Shown here: positions 52,786 to 64,000 of the stretch, one piece after another | How positions within the stretch are numbered: the first letter of the stretch is position 1 | How the letters are laid out: each line of letters begins with the position of its first letter | Source: Fratercula arctica | Taxonomy: Eukaryota; Chordata; Aves; Charadriiformes; Alcidae | DNA: 64,000 nucleotides | NCBI GenBank assembly: GCA_947846985.1 | Contig: CANTUZ010000001.1 | Coordinates: 38,340,727 to 38,404,726, forward strand | Reading direction: 5' to 3' | Translations under genes and position numbers: made by a program | Notes under the pieces: model-generated | Database searches by the model: none | What the model was told of the DNA's origin: nothing | Seen by the model: the letters and a program-made list of their open reading frames with translations, nothing else

Positions 52786-53114
52786 TAGGAAGAAACTGGA
52801 ACAACTGAAGGATCTAGGTCTTTCTCCTTGGAGAAGGCTCAGGGGAGATGTCATCACAGTATTCCAGGACACAAAAGGCAGATACAAAGAGGTCAAAGAT
52901 TCTTTTCATGAGGGATCACATGGAGAAGACAAGGGCTGAGAGAGGTTTCATCTCGATATAAGAAATAGATTTTTTACAGTGATAATGATCATTCGCTGGA
53001 ACAACCTCCCCAGGGATATAGTAGAGTCCCCATCACTGGAGGCTGCAATTGGACAGGGTGTTAGATAATCTCATCTAGGTTCCTATGAAAGGTCGGACAA
53101 GACGATCTTTTGAG
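52786..53114 (+). mobile_element. CR1 LINE, 3' part (degenerate)
   Basis: Ordered CR1 3' blocks are present: 'ggtctttctccttggagaag', 'ctcaggggagatgtcatcac', 'ggtttcatctcgatataaga', 'ctggaacaacctccccaggg', 'gtagagtccccatcactgga', and an end near 'gacgatcttttgagttcgtc'. The octamer tail is absent. It is noncoding and diverged. Confidence 0.88.
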
Positions 53115-53530
53115 TTCGTCTTAATGGTTTCTTCTTCACTGTAGTATTCAGCTGGGATCCTTTTCATGTGTTTTCTAACACACTTTTACTTCTTCATTAG
53201 TCTGCAGCATCATATTACATCCAAATGTACTGTACACGGTGCCTTTTAGGTATGTTAGCTACTATTGTCCTCTTTGTTACCCATAGTTTTGTCCAGCTCT
53301 GGGTCTGCACAATTATAACTGACTGTGAGTGAGTTGTGTATAGCTGTGGAGCCTCCAGTGCTAGCCTGTGCCTGTGCCACAGCCCTCATCATCCCATGTC
53401 TGCTCTCCTCTGCTCTGTATCCTGTGTTCCCACTTCTCAAGGCCTCTGTTATTGTACCGGACTCTTATTTCTTTATATAACATCAGTGTGGTACAGTTCT
53501 AAATATCTCATTCTATATAGAATAGCAAAT

Positions 53531-53600
53531 AGAATAGAATAGAATAGAATAGAATAGAATAGAATAGAATAGAATAGAATAGAATAGAATAGAATAGAAT
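53531..53600. repeat. (AGAAT)14 microsatellite at a CR1 tail
   Basis: Fourteen perfect AGAAT units abut the 3' end of the CR1 at 53601-55075 (minus strand), so this is the CR1 terminal repeat, expanded. Upstream bases 53510-53530 (ATATAGAATAGCAAAT) are degenerate copies of the same unit. Confidence 0.97.
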
Positions 53601-55075
53601 ATTTTCAGTTAGCAAGGACGTACAATGATCATCTAGACCAACTGTCTAAAAAATTCAGGGCTGACCAAAAGTTAAAGCATGTTGTTAAAGGCATTGTCCA
53701 AATGCCTCTTAAACACTGACAGGCATGGGGTATCGACCACCTCTCTAGGAAGCCTGTTCCAGTTTTAGACCACCCTCTCAGCAAAGAAGTGCTTCCTAAT
53801 GTCCAGTCTGAACCTCCTCTGGTGCAGTTTTGAACCATTCCCATGTGTCCTGTCACTGGATACCAGGGAGAAGAGATCAGCACCTTGGTCTCCACTTCCC
53901 CTCCTCAGGAAGCTGCAGAGAGCAATGAAGTCGACCATCAGCCTCCTTCTCTCCAAGCCAGGCAAACCCAAACTCCTTAGACACTCCTCACAGGACATTC
54001 CTTCCAGTCTTTTCACCAGCTTTGTTGCCCTCCTCTGGATGCATTCAAGGACCTTCACATCTTTCTTAAATTGTGGGGCACAGAACTGCACACAGAATTC
54101 AAAGTGAGGCCACATCAATGCTGAGTAAAGTGAGATAATCATGTCTTTTGACCAGCTGGTGATAGTGTGTTTGGTGTACCCCAGGATGTGGTTTGCCCTC
54201 TTGGCTGCCAGGGCACACTGCTGACTCATATTGAGCCTGCTGTCAACCAGCACCCCCGGATCCCTTTCTGCAGGGCTGCTCTCCTGCCAGTCTCTCCCAA
54301 TTTATACTTGTGCCTGGCGTCACTCCATACTAGACACAGAATCCAGAATTTGGACTTGTTATATTTCATCCCATTATTCATAGCACAATGCTTCAAGCTA
54401 TCTAGATCCCTCTGCAAGGCCTCCTGTCCCTCAAGAGAGTCAACAGCTCACAGTTTGGTATCATCAACAAACTTGTTAATGGTGCATTCAATTCCTGCAC
54501 CCAGATCATTGATAAATGTATTGAACAGAACTGGCCCTAGAATTGAACCCTGAGGAACACCGCTGGTGACCAGTCACCAGCCAGATGTAGCCATTTTAAG
54601 ACCTGCCATTCAGCCAGTTCTTCACCCAATGCACTGTGAACCTGCTCATACCATAGTGTCACAATTTTTCCAGAAGGATGCTGTGAGCGACAATGTCAAA
54701 AGCCTTACTGAAATCCAGAAAAACTACATCCACCACTTTCCCTTTATCTACTTGGCAGATGACTTTATCATAGAAGGATAGCAAATTAGTTAAACAGGAC
54801 TTTGCCTTTGTGAAGCCATGTTGACTGTGACTGATCATTGCATTGCCCTTGAAGTGCCTTTTAATAATACTCAGTATAATCTTCTCCATAATTTTTCCAG
54901 GAACTGAGGTTAGACTAAGAGGTCTGTAGTTCCCTGGGTCTTCCCTCACACCCTTTTCGCAGATTGGAATAACACTTGTTAGCTTCCAGCCAGCAAGGAC
55001 CTCCTCAAACTCCCAAGACCATTGGTAGATGATTGAGAGGGGTCCTGCCATAACATCCTCCAGCTAGCTTGTAAC
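53601..55075 (-). mobile_element. CR1 LINE with decayed ORF2, 5' truncated
   Basis: This is a 1.5-kb minus-strand CR1 of the type with an AGAAT tail. 'caatgatcatctagaccaac' marks the 3' UTR. ORF2 parts: 54659-55051 encodes the N-terminal half of the reverse transcriptase (GPLSIIYQWSWE, 'NYRPLSLTSVPGKIMEKII', 'SQHGFTKAKSCLTNLLSFYD', 'VDVVFLDFSKAFD'). 54440-54560 encodes '[19 protein letters not shown]' and the catalytic KFVDDTKL (54445-54475), followed at once by a TGA (54448-54450). 53765-54253 encodes the C-terminal region ([19 protein letters not shown], '[17 protein letters not shown]', '[20 protein letters not shown]'). At least two frameshifts (between about 54560 and 54659, and near 54270) plus the stop make it inactive. 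The 5' end is truncated near 55075. Confidence 0.96.
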
Positions 55076-55450
55076 TGCTATCTATATAAAACTATTTTTG
55101 TACTATACAAAGACAAACACAATTTAAAAAAAAAAAAATTATCCATCACCTGCTCAGTTAGAAAAAGCACTGTCACAGCTAAACTAAGTAAACATAGCTG
55201 TAGGCAGGTCAAGGTAACTTCAAACTGAATAAGCCTGACAAGCCTCAGTTCTGAGTCTGTGCAAACTCAGAATAAAGCTTATGGCCTGTTACTAGTCATG
55301 ACAAAACAGTATTACAGAGCCACATGGTTACACCTGTTTAGTCTTGAAGTGTAGAATGTTTAGTGATTCAAAGGATGAAGCCAAACATCCCAGCAGACGT
55401 AGGATGATGTGATTCCAAAATCTTAATACAGTTGCACTGATTGCTTTCCT

Positions 55451-55493
55451 GTGTGTGTGTGCGTGTATATATCTATATCTATATCTATCTATA
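55451..55493. repeat. Compound (GT)n-(TATCTA)n microsatellite
   Basis: GT units pass through GCGTGTATAT into repeated ATCTAT units, ending at TATAA. It is a simple repeat of compound type. Confidence 0.9.
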
Positions 55494-55628
55494 ATTTTTT
55501 TTCCCCTATACACTACCTGCCAAGCACATTTTGAGGGATTTGACCTTGTGATTCAGGCCAAGGATAAAGTAGTAGCATTTCTGCCTGAGTGGAAAGCTCT
55601 TTTAGTCATACTCCTCCTTCTAAGAAAG

Positions 55629-55653
55629 AAAAAAAAAAAAAAAAAAAAAAAAA
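55629..55653. repeat. poly-A run (25 A)
   Basis: This is an A homopolymer following AAGAAAG. A weak direct repeat 'ttagaacattt' or 'tagaacac' follows, but no retroposed body is recognised. Confidence 0.88.
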
Positions 55654-58600
55654 GATTTAGAACATTTAGAACACGGCTTTTTCTCAGGTATTTGCTTGTA
55701 GGACCTCATACAAAGATTCTCCTCCATATTTGTTTGTAGTCTGTGTATTTTTATTTAGACAGAATATATACTCAGATTTAAGGCTGGTTTTCATCTTTAC
55801 ACTATACACAGATCAGATATTGATATGTAGGTAACTAACTCAACTGTTGGTTTGAATCTTGGAATAAATACTTTTTTGCAAAAACCCTGGTAAAGATGTG
55901 ATTGAATTTATCATGGCATTACTGTGTTCTTTATATGTAATTTTCAAAATAGTCAGATACCTTAAATTTATTTGAACTTCCTTGTCTAAAGCTTAGTAGA
56001 TCGTGACATCAGAGTGAGACCTCTGTGATACAGTAGAACATATGTGGTGAGATTTTGAAAGCTCAGCTATGTTTTCAGATGCATTTATAATAATTACTTT
56101 TGACTAGAGATTATATGTCTCAATGGGTTGTTCTTCTGAAGCATTTCTGGGCAGTAATAGACATGCTGCAAAAGGCACTTGAGACAGTGTTTATATATGC
56201 AGCCCTAAAGGTACTTTGATAAGGCTCAATTTTTTTGAACAGATGGTGTAATTTGCTTCCTGCTGCTTTTAAGGGTTGTCTTCCTTATCCTGAGGTATGC
56301 TAGTGCACTCTTGTGACAATCCCATTTGTCTGTTATGACTGTTTTTGTTTCTTTATTTCAATTCTCTGACATACCTTTCACTTTTATTGTGGGGTAATTT
56401 TTTCAGAGGATTACTAGCCTAATAAGCCTGATGCAGCCATGACATACATGGCCTGGATAGTTATAATAAGGCTCCTCCCTCCCTTTTATGATTCTGAAAT
56501 ACCACATTAAAAAAAAAAAAAAAAATTGCTTCTCTGAAGTTACAAAAAAAAAAAAAATAAAAATCCTAATATTGTGTAATGATGAATTTGCTACACCATA
56601 TTCCCAGAGTTTTCCTTTGCAAAGATCATGTGAAATCAGCCCATAAAAAAGGATAATTTTAAAATGTCATTTAATATAGGTATTTTTATTCCTAGAATAT
56701 ATGGCTTTTGTGCTCTGGAAAGCTGTCCACTGACATCCATGAAGAACAGAAACCTTTCCCTTCAAATCCCAAGGTGTTGAGGTAGAGACAGCAGTTCTTG
56801 AAATCCTTCCTTTTACAGCTCTGGTGCTTTTCTAAAAAAGAGAATGGCAGTCAGAGAGAACCATGGTGCCTGTTTTAGATCTTGCCCAATGGTTGGTTGT
56901 TCTCCGCTGGAGACCATTACAACCAAGCATTTGTTACATCTTCATATTGTCTCATGATCATGTCAGTGCTGTTTTTCAGAGGAGAATGGCTAGGGGACCT
57001 CATAAGATGAATGAATTCTGTTATGCAGATACCTTTATTTTTCTTTCGGAGTGATTACTGAACCGCTACTTCTGAAACAGAAGAAGCAAGACCAAAGGTA
57101 GCAATGCATAAGTTAAACTGTTTTACCATCCTTGCTTGCAGCTGCTATACCTATATTTAAGGGAAGTTAAGTGTGTGCCACGTTGGAAGACAGTAACTTC
57201 TCATTATATCTCTATTTTCTTTCCCTTCTAGATCCCTAGCATAGAAACTGCACAATGAAAACATAAGTTGGTTGACTGTGTGTGACTTTGGGTGTCTAAG
57301 TACACAGATATAGCCAGTTTACTGGCTCTTCCAATGCTCGGAGCTGCCCAGTCATGAGTCAGCTCCATTCCAGGAGCCATCTAAATTTTTGAGATGCTGT
57401 GTCTCATCTGAAGCATTCCACTTTTACCTGTCTAGAGATGTACCAATAATTCACAGTAGTCTTGTAAGGTAACAAAAACCTATTAATCCTGCTTTATAGA
57501 TGCTCGTCTGCAGAGCAGAGAAATGACAGGTCACATGGAAAATCTGTGAGGTATGATACGTGTCTCCTAACTTCCAGGCTAACACAATAGCTATTAAACA
57601 ACTATTCCTCTTCTTTGCTTGAAGTTGTGGTTATACAGGTACAAGCCTAGTATTAGCACTGGAAAAGTGATGAAATAACGTTGGTGAATCTGACTCTGGT
57701 AAAGGAGTAAAATGCTTCTAATTTAAGATCTTTTAAAGTGAGTAACAGCTGTGAGAATATAGGAAATGAAGGAAATAAAATTCCTCTAGACTTCTACAGA
57801 GCTGCTTAGACCCCTTTCTTAATCTTGATGGTGGGAGATGTAAATAGAATTAGGGTCATGAGCACTTGTGATCATTAAAGACTATTCAGCAGGTTATACT
57901 GATCAAATCTAATTAGGATAATTATTAACCTCCTACTCAAATGCTTTTTCATTATGTAAGACAATTTAGGCTTTTTCGTTCTATATTACTGTTGTGATAC
58001 ATAAAGCATTTGCATAGTTTTTTCTCAGATGAGCCTGTATTTTAAGGAAGTATTTTAGTATGGATAATATACAGTTATTTCTTGACAACCTTCATGATGA
58101 AAGACAAAAATGAAATAGTTGCTCATTTCACATATGTTATTGAACTGCGGTCAGTTGTTATTGAAATTTCATCTTTAATAACCTATACTGGAAGCTGCAG
58201 TCACCCACAATGAAACACTCAAAACCTCCTCATTTTAGTTTCAGTAATGGCTTTCCCATAAAGTGATTACTTTTATATGCTCCTGCTCCATCAAGGTTAT
58301 TTCTGAAATAGTGGAACTTTCTTTCAAAAGTGTAGTTGTGTGGTGACCTGCAACTTTTTTTTTTAAAGTGTGGCAAGAACAAATATACAACTTTCTTACG
58401 AAAACTAGGCACTTAAATTCAAATGATAAAACAAGAAACCATAAGTGGTTTCACTTGGTCATCAAACAAAATGAAAAAAAAAACAAAACCAAAAAAGGAT
58501 TAATTTTTGTAATATCAAAAATTTCCCTCAAGAGACCAAAGCAAGCTAAAAATAATATTGAAGCGTTCAAAATGTGTATCAGTTCAAACACCATGGATTA

Positions 58601-59564
58601 TTTTAATGAAAAAGAGTTTGAAATGAAATATAACTTTAATGAATAAAACTACTTATTTAATTTTTGCACTTTGATAGTTTGCAAAATGCAATGTTGCCCT
58701 ACTAAAAAAGTTTCTTTGTAAACATGTTCTATTAAACATAGCACCCACCTGGGAAGCACTTGGAATAAAAAGAAACTAATCTTAAAGACATTGAAAGGTA
58801 TTTTTGTTAAGTTTGATATAGAACTTTTAACAAAAATAAGATAAAAAAATCTGAGTTGCATAACAATGTTCCTCTCATACCTACATACTAATCGTTACTG
58901 TTACTTGTAGACTTATGAAGAAAACACATGGTAGTTTCTGGACATTCTTACTAAATATTCCTGGAAAAAGATGCTTGTGAAGATGATATAGATCTCTCGC
59001 TATTCCTCCTGCTCCTCACCTGTGTGAGATAATCTCATATACAAAGGAGCCCTGGTGCAGCTGGGAGAGACAGGGTTTCATTCAACCTGGTGCTCTGAAT
59101 TGCTCTGTAAATGTCTCCATTGGTGACCTTGGTGACAAAGGGTGATTTCAATCACTCGTTGAAAATGCCTATTTCTCTCTTCATAATAAGAACTGCTCAG
59201 ACTTAAAAATCCATTTTTTTTATGTCTAAGACGGGGTAGTTGTATCCCTCCCTGTATTGGCTCACAGTGCACTAAATGTTAGATGTGCATGAGTGAAATG
59301 GCTGTCACCTGCCCTCTTCCCTGATTTTGCTCCCCTAGAAACATGGATGGGCTAACATGCGGAAGTTTCTGAGTGGCCCCTGTACAATATCTCAGCACAT
59401 CAGAAGTTGGCTCCTGTTTCCTTCATTGGACTAAATTGTAAACTGCAACAGTTTGGGAGCTTGAAGAGGATCAAGATGGAGAGGTCAGGGTGATAAATGC
59501 TTTAGCAATCCCCATTTCAACTGCTGCCTTATGTCAGTCATCATGGGAAGTTACAGGCTTGTAA

Positions 59565-59629
59565 TACATACATACGTACATATACATACATACATACAAA
59601 TACATACATAATACAATACATACATACAA
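59565..59629. repeat. (CATA)n microsatellite, interrupted
   Basis: CATA units with several interruptions (GTACATAT, AAATACAT, AATACAAT) span about 65 bp. The interruptions indicate an old, stabilised tract. Confidence 0.93.
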
Positions 59630-62082
59630 ATCTATGTAGATTAGCCCTGTGTAAATTACAGACTTGTCTGTTAAACTGTATTTTTTGCTCTTCTATTGTG
59701 AACAAAAGCATTCCTGGGCATCCAGCTGAATTCTGACAATGTGTTTGTAGTGATTGACCAGTTACTCACAGTCTTACGTCAAGTAATCCTCCAAAGAAGG
59801 TACAGCAGTCTTGATTGCAGTTACCCCCAATATCCTTGCATGAATGCTATCAGTCACTAGGCTATCTTGTGGATTACCTGGACAGCTGATCTTTTTTTCA
59901 TGGAAGGAGGAAAAAGCACATCTTGTGTTAAGCACTGAGAGCTGGTCCTTTCAAGCAGTTATGGATCAAGAGATGAACCAGAACGTTCAGTCATGCTTCC
60001 TGCTCTGTTTGACAATGTACAGAACTGCACAAGAAGACAGACTGTACCCTTTAGAAAATTAAGCTATTTAAAGAAGGGAAGACACATCTGTGATCCAAAT
60101 GGGAGACAAGTTGTACCACAGGTTGACTGGCTGTTAACCAGTGCTAATGAAACATAAGCTTTACGACATCTTAGGAAATCCTTGCCTCTATATACTTTAG
60201 CGGGGAAGAAAAGAGGAGGGGAAAGATTTGTCATGGTCTTATGGTTACGTCATGATAATAAAGGAGTAGCATATAATGTACATTCACTGTTCCTTTTTAT
60301 GTATCCTCTGCATGATGTCATTCTTGTATACACTTTTGTATTGTACAGGTAGGCTTATTTTCTTTTACTGTTACTTTTATTCATTGTTCATGCCCTCTTA
60401 TTTGGACATACGTGATTCCCCACCTCTCTCTTCACTTGTTCAGGTATCCCCTGTTAGTGAAACTTGCATCATTATTAAGAACAATGATAAAGCTACCTGC
60501 TGAATCAATCTTGGTATAGCTTGCCTTGGCTTTGCTGAGGGAAGTAATTTAAAAGTAGCAAGCAGGTACTGTTGGAATGATTTTCCATTCAGATTTCAGA
60601 GCTTAAAGGACACAGAACATGAGGTAAGTCTTTCTATGTCAGAGCTTGATCTCACCAGCCCTCCTGGTCACCATAGTTACGAGTAAGGATACATGGTTTA
60701 AGTTTCCTGGAAGTAAAGATGGGGGAAAAAAGGAAATTCCTTGCTCCCTCTTTTCTTTATCCCTGGTGAAAGCCTTCCATTATAGAAAAAGATGTGGAGA
60801 AGAAAAATGGGAAAAGTGAAAAGAAGGTATACAACTTCTCTCTTTAAAAACAAACAAACAAACAAAAAAACCTTTACTTAGCACTGTGGTCTTGTCCAAA
60901 GATCCCAATACTTCACAACAGCTCAACAGAGAAGTAGATGGGTGGCCTGAGAGAACGGTGTGGTGAAGTTGAGGCTTCTCTACTCCTGGTGAGAAAAGTA
61001 ATTAGGCAGCTGTCAAATTTTCTGCCTCGGAATCTGTATTTCTGAGACAGAAAATGTACACTGTCAAAACAGTGTTGAATATGAGGGACTAAGTGAGTAA
61101 GAAATGCCGAGATACCATTCATCTTGCCTAACTTGAGCTGCCTAAAAGCAAGTATCTAGTCTAACCAAAAGCTTCCACAGCTGACAGAAGGAAACAAGGG
61201 TACCCTCCAGAGGCTGAGTCATCCCATCCAATGGTACCAACACACAGGAATAAACTGTTCTCTGGAATTGCCTGTTTGCACTAACTAAAGAAAGAATCTA
61301 ATGAGAGCGTACAAAATGCTTAGCTTTTAGATGGTTAACTTTAAGTGAGATGAATGTCTTTTTCAACATTCCTTCAGATTCTCTAATTTGCCTGTCTTCA
61401 TAATTAGGTATTAAGATTAAATTACTTAGTTTTTCAAAAGCTACTTAATTTGCATTACAAATTTATACCCATGTTATAATCTTGACACAGGTGACAAGCT
61501 TAGCAAAGTAAATCTAACCCTGATTATAAATGTAATAGGATACTTAATTGGAAATATTCAATTGAACAGTCATTTACATATAACTGTGGTGACAAAAACA
61601 CATTTCTTTTGACATGGTTGCAAATGAAGTACCTTGAAAAGCACGGAAGCCCTGAGATGTAATAGCTATGGTTATGAAAGACAACACCAAAATAGAAAGA
61701 CTTTTAGAAAAGCATAACTTTCTGCAGAGTAGGGAAGACTGTTCTGATGAATTGCCCATCACATTCAAGACACTCACAGAAATGACCAAGAGATTTATTT
61801 AGAAGATATTTGAAGGTTAACATCAGAATTGACCATGAAATTATCCAACCTGATCCTCATATACTAAATGTCCCATAAGTAGCTTTTTTCTAGCTGTTTT
61901 TCACTAAAGCACACCCTCTTGAAAGACACTTTTTCGTTATTTGATGTCATTAAGAGATGATAAATCCACTACTTTCATTTCTTCCAATTGTTAATCATTC
62001 TTATTGTTAAAAAATTGACCTAATCTCTGTTTTCTGTGCATACAGTGTCAATATCTAGCTTTTGGGTCATTTTATATATATA

Positions 62083-62103
62083 TTTTTTTTTTTTTTTTTT
62101 TTT
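62083..62103. repeat. poly-T run (21 T)
   Basis: A T homopolymer preceded by TATATATATA; a simple repeat. Confidence 0.88.
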
Positions 62104-63254
62104 AATACTGGTTTAAAGAGCCCTTCATTATTCACTATTTCATCACTCCAGAGATACTCACTATAATCAAGACATTTCTCTTTTCTTTGATCAGCTAAAA
62201 AGAATGAGTTCTTTAACTTTTTCACTGTATGTAATAGTTTTCCAACTCATGAATCATTTTTAATGCTCATCTCTTCCTTCTCTTCAGCCTTTGACATTTT
62301 TCTTTTTTTTTCCCAGATGCACTTCTTGCCTAATTTATCAGCTGAGAGCAGAGTTTTTGATTCATTCTGTCAAATGAATGAATCTCCCCAAGCATTTTCT
62401 GATGATTATTTATAAGTATTGCTATGTGAACTGCAAATCACTAAAGCGTGCATGGGTAATTAATGCCCATTTCATATGAAATACGAAGACTAAACATCGT
62501 TAATTTGCTATGCATAAAAATCTTTTAAAAGCAGGATATGTATTTAATACTTTTTCATGCAGATAGCATTTCTCCCTACATTATCACACCTATATTTAGT
62601 CCTTCCACTATCTTAAAGAGTATTTTATTCAATACCATACATACTGTGCATAATAGGGCTATCAAATAATAAAACAGTGAGCACTCTTTCTTTCTTTTTT
62701 CTTCTTTTTTATTCACTTGTTGCAATGGATTATTCCTCTGTAATCCTAATCTGCTAGAGGAAGAAACACTGCTGCTTTTCACAGAATCTCTTGATACTAA
62801 GCATGTTTCATTTCAGAAACAGTCAACACCACCCTGACAAAATGGACTTTATAGGTAGAAAATAGTAGCAGAAAAAAGCATTAACAGAAAGATGGATAAA
62901 AAGACAAAACCATGATTCTGTCCAATTTTGAGAACAAGTCAAAATTTTCTCACTGTTTGGAGGTTATTTTGAAAGACATTCCAAAAGTATGTATGTCTGT
63001 AAAAGTGTTCTGAGGAAACATTTCCCAACAGACCTATACCTTTTATTCATCTTAAAAATCATATTGAAATATTACAAATATAATTGACTTATGTCATCCT
63101 TGAGGGACTGTGGGACAGGAACTATCTTTCCTTTCTCACTGATTACTTCTTTTCATGCTCCATCAGTACAGGAAACATTAAAATGGAGAAGCAAACTGTT
63201 CAATTGGTCAGAATAAGCAGTACTTGTGCAAAATAAGCAAGCTAGCATCTTTAC

Positions 63255-63574
63255 TTGTTTTGTGTCAGATCTAAAATCCAAAGGGATTTTCTGACCATTT
63301 TTTCCACCTTCAGGGAGAGGTGAGACAGATCAGTTCTGCACATTTTGAAAAATGCAGATCCTTCAAGACTCTTAGCCACATTGTGTCTTTTCTGCCTACC
63401 AGGTTGAGTAGGTATACCATATGCTTGAAATGCTTGCTCTTCAGGCCTTTTTAACATGTCTTTAACAAACTTCTCTTTTGAGCGTGGTGAAGAAATCACA
63501 GAAGCATTGGACCTTGGTATCATTTCAGCTTTATAAGTAAAAGTCTGGATTAACTGTGGACTTTCATATGTGGA
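63255..63574 (-). CDS. Candidate host-gene exon, 106 codons, unrecognised
   Basis: This is the most protein-like unexplained open stretch in the window, on the minus strand. It is preceded by a long pyrimidine tract 'ttattttccttttccaccat' and then two AG acceptors 8 bases apart, before 63582 and before 63574. Starting at 63582 meets an in-frame TAA at once, whereas starting at 63574 leaves 106 open codons. A donor GTAAAG follows 63255, leaving two bases of a split codon (phase 2). The segment begins STYESPQLIQTFTYKAEMIP and includes SSPRSKEKFVKDMLKRPEEQ, AFQAYGIPTQPGRQKRH and 'KSLEGSAFFKMCRTDLSHLS'. It is basic and polar, with balanced composition, no transmembrane segment and no low-complexity run. 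I do not recognise the family. It could instead be a decayed or retroposed fragment. Further exons would lie beyond 64000 (upstream) and to the left (downstream). Confidence 0.45.
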
Positions 63575-64000
63575 CTGTTAGACTGAAAGATGGTGGAAAA
63601 GGAAAATAACAATAAAGTTTAAAAATAGCTTGAAGACACAGAGTGTTTCCTAACCAAAATGAATTAAAAAAATGTTTTCAGTGATAGTAGCTATATTTTG
63701 CAGGAATCTGTGCTATAGGCTGAGTTCACTGGAGATGTAGATTTGGATTCTTAAAACTACAGTATGTAAATGTATTCACTTGGAACTTAATTGGAACTCA
63801 CATAGAATAAATTCCAAAAGGACCCATTCAGGGTTTTTCTGAGGTGTCATAATGCCAATCTAATTTCTGTAACAACTAATTTCTATCTATACTTCTCTTG
63901 GTATCTGCAAAGGGACTAAGTACTGAGGAAATAAGTAAACCATCATATATACACAAGCATATGCTCACTTACCATGCCTTTATTCCACATCATTAATGGA
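63575..64000. other. Presumed intron or flank up to window end
   Basis: On the minus strand this is the sequence leading into the acceptor of the candidate exon, including its pyrimidine tract at about 63583-63615. Nothing else is recognised. Confidence 0.4.

Larger units (their letters stand above)
55076..63254. other. AT-rich unique sequence without a supported gene
   Basis: Eight kilobases hold no recognisable gene or mobile element. Contents noted are microsatellites at 55451-55493 and 59565-59629, A runs at 55629-55653, 56509-56525 and 56544-56557, an AAAC patch near 60847-60865 and a T run at 62083-62103. Open frames such as 58368-58646 (+) are lysine/asparagine-rich and look like chance in AT-rich DNA. 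Confidence 0.5.

Noticed and set aside
58368..58646. Open frame of 92 codons on the plus strand
   Set aside because: Lys/Asn/Phe-rich composition matches AT-rich noncoding DNA. No motif or conserved signal was seen.
62683..62800. Serine-rich minus-strand segment (reads SVKSSSVSSSSRLGLQRNNP) considered as the exon after 63255-63574
   Set aside because: The only acceptor that keeps it open has the wrong phase for the donor at 63255, and its composition is low in complexity.
1..64000. Possible CRISPR arrays, tRNA genes, rRNA, mitochondrial insertions or prokaryotic operons
   Set aside because: None was seen. The only regularly spaced repeats are microsatellites and LTR/CR1 internal repeats, no tRNA cloverleaf with A and B boxes was found by eye, and the repeat content is that of a bird chromosome.

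Overview
The window looks like nuclear DNA of a bird, probably a neoavian, and is a gene-poor, AT-rich stretch (intergenic or a very large intron). The species call rests on the repeats. There are eleven CR1 LINE insertions, several ending in the CR1-typical TTCTATGATTCTATG tail; one CR1 has an (AGAAT)n tail; and there is an ERVL-like solo LTR of a type common in birds. I see no bacterial operon, CRISPR array, rRNA, recognisable tRNA or phage gene. Almost all short open frames are chance frames or shadows of repeats.

Layout, left to right. 1-288 is a CR1 3' end cut by the window edge. 289-10381 is unannotated AT-rich DNA with homopolymer runs. 10382-11796 is a long, GC-rich, promoter-bearing LTR (+). 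13085-14710 holds two degenerate CR1 fragments. 19435-19845 is a CR1 3' end, and 22960-23955 is a CR1 reverse-transcriptase fragment with a long, nearly open frame. 29224-29627 is another CR1. 30940-32520 is a very old CR1-like element (-) carrying a perfect 140-bp (CCTCT)28 array. 33111-36480 is one CR1 (-) split by a second copy of the 10-kb LTR family at 34632-35956. 43085-43240 is a small CR1 relic. 49913-50523 is the ERVL-like solo LTR (-). 52786-53114 is a CR1 (+). 53531-55075 is a long CR1 (-) with a decayed ORF2 and an expanded tail. The rest is unique AT-rich sequence with microsatellites.

Two minus-strand stretches are the best candidates for host coding exons. One is 63255-63574, with 106 open codons and a convincing acceptor and donor. 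The other is 49279-49470, with 64 codons, a symmetric phase and a cysteine cluster. I could not assign either to a known gene. If both belonged to one minus-strand gene, 63 kb would lie upstream of 49 kb, but their splice phases do not join directly.

I found no coordinated new biological system. The most interesting items are the two candidate exons, the unusual LTR family with its very long transcribed GC-rich part and internal repeats, the nested LTR-in-CR1 insertion, and the polypyrimidine microsatellite. All boundaries of repeats were read by eye and are approximate to about 5-30 bases unless a motif defines them.
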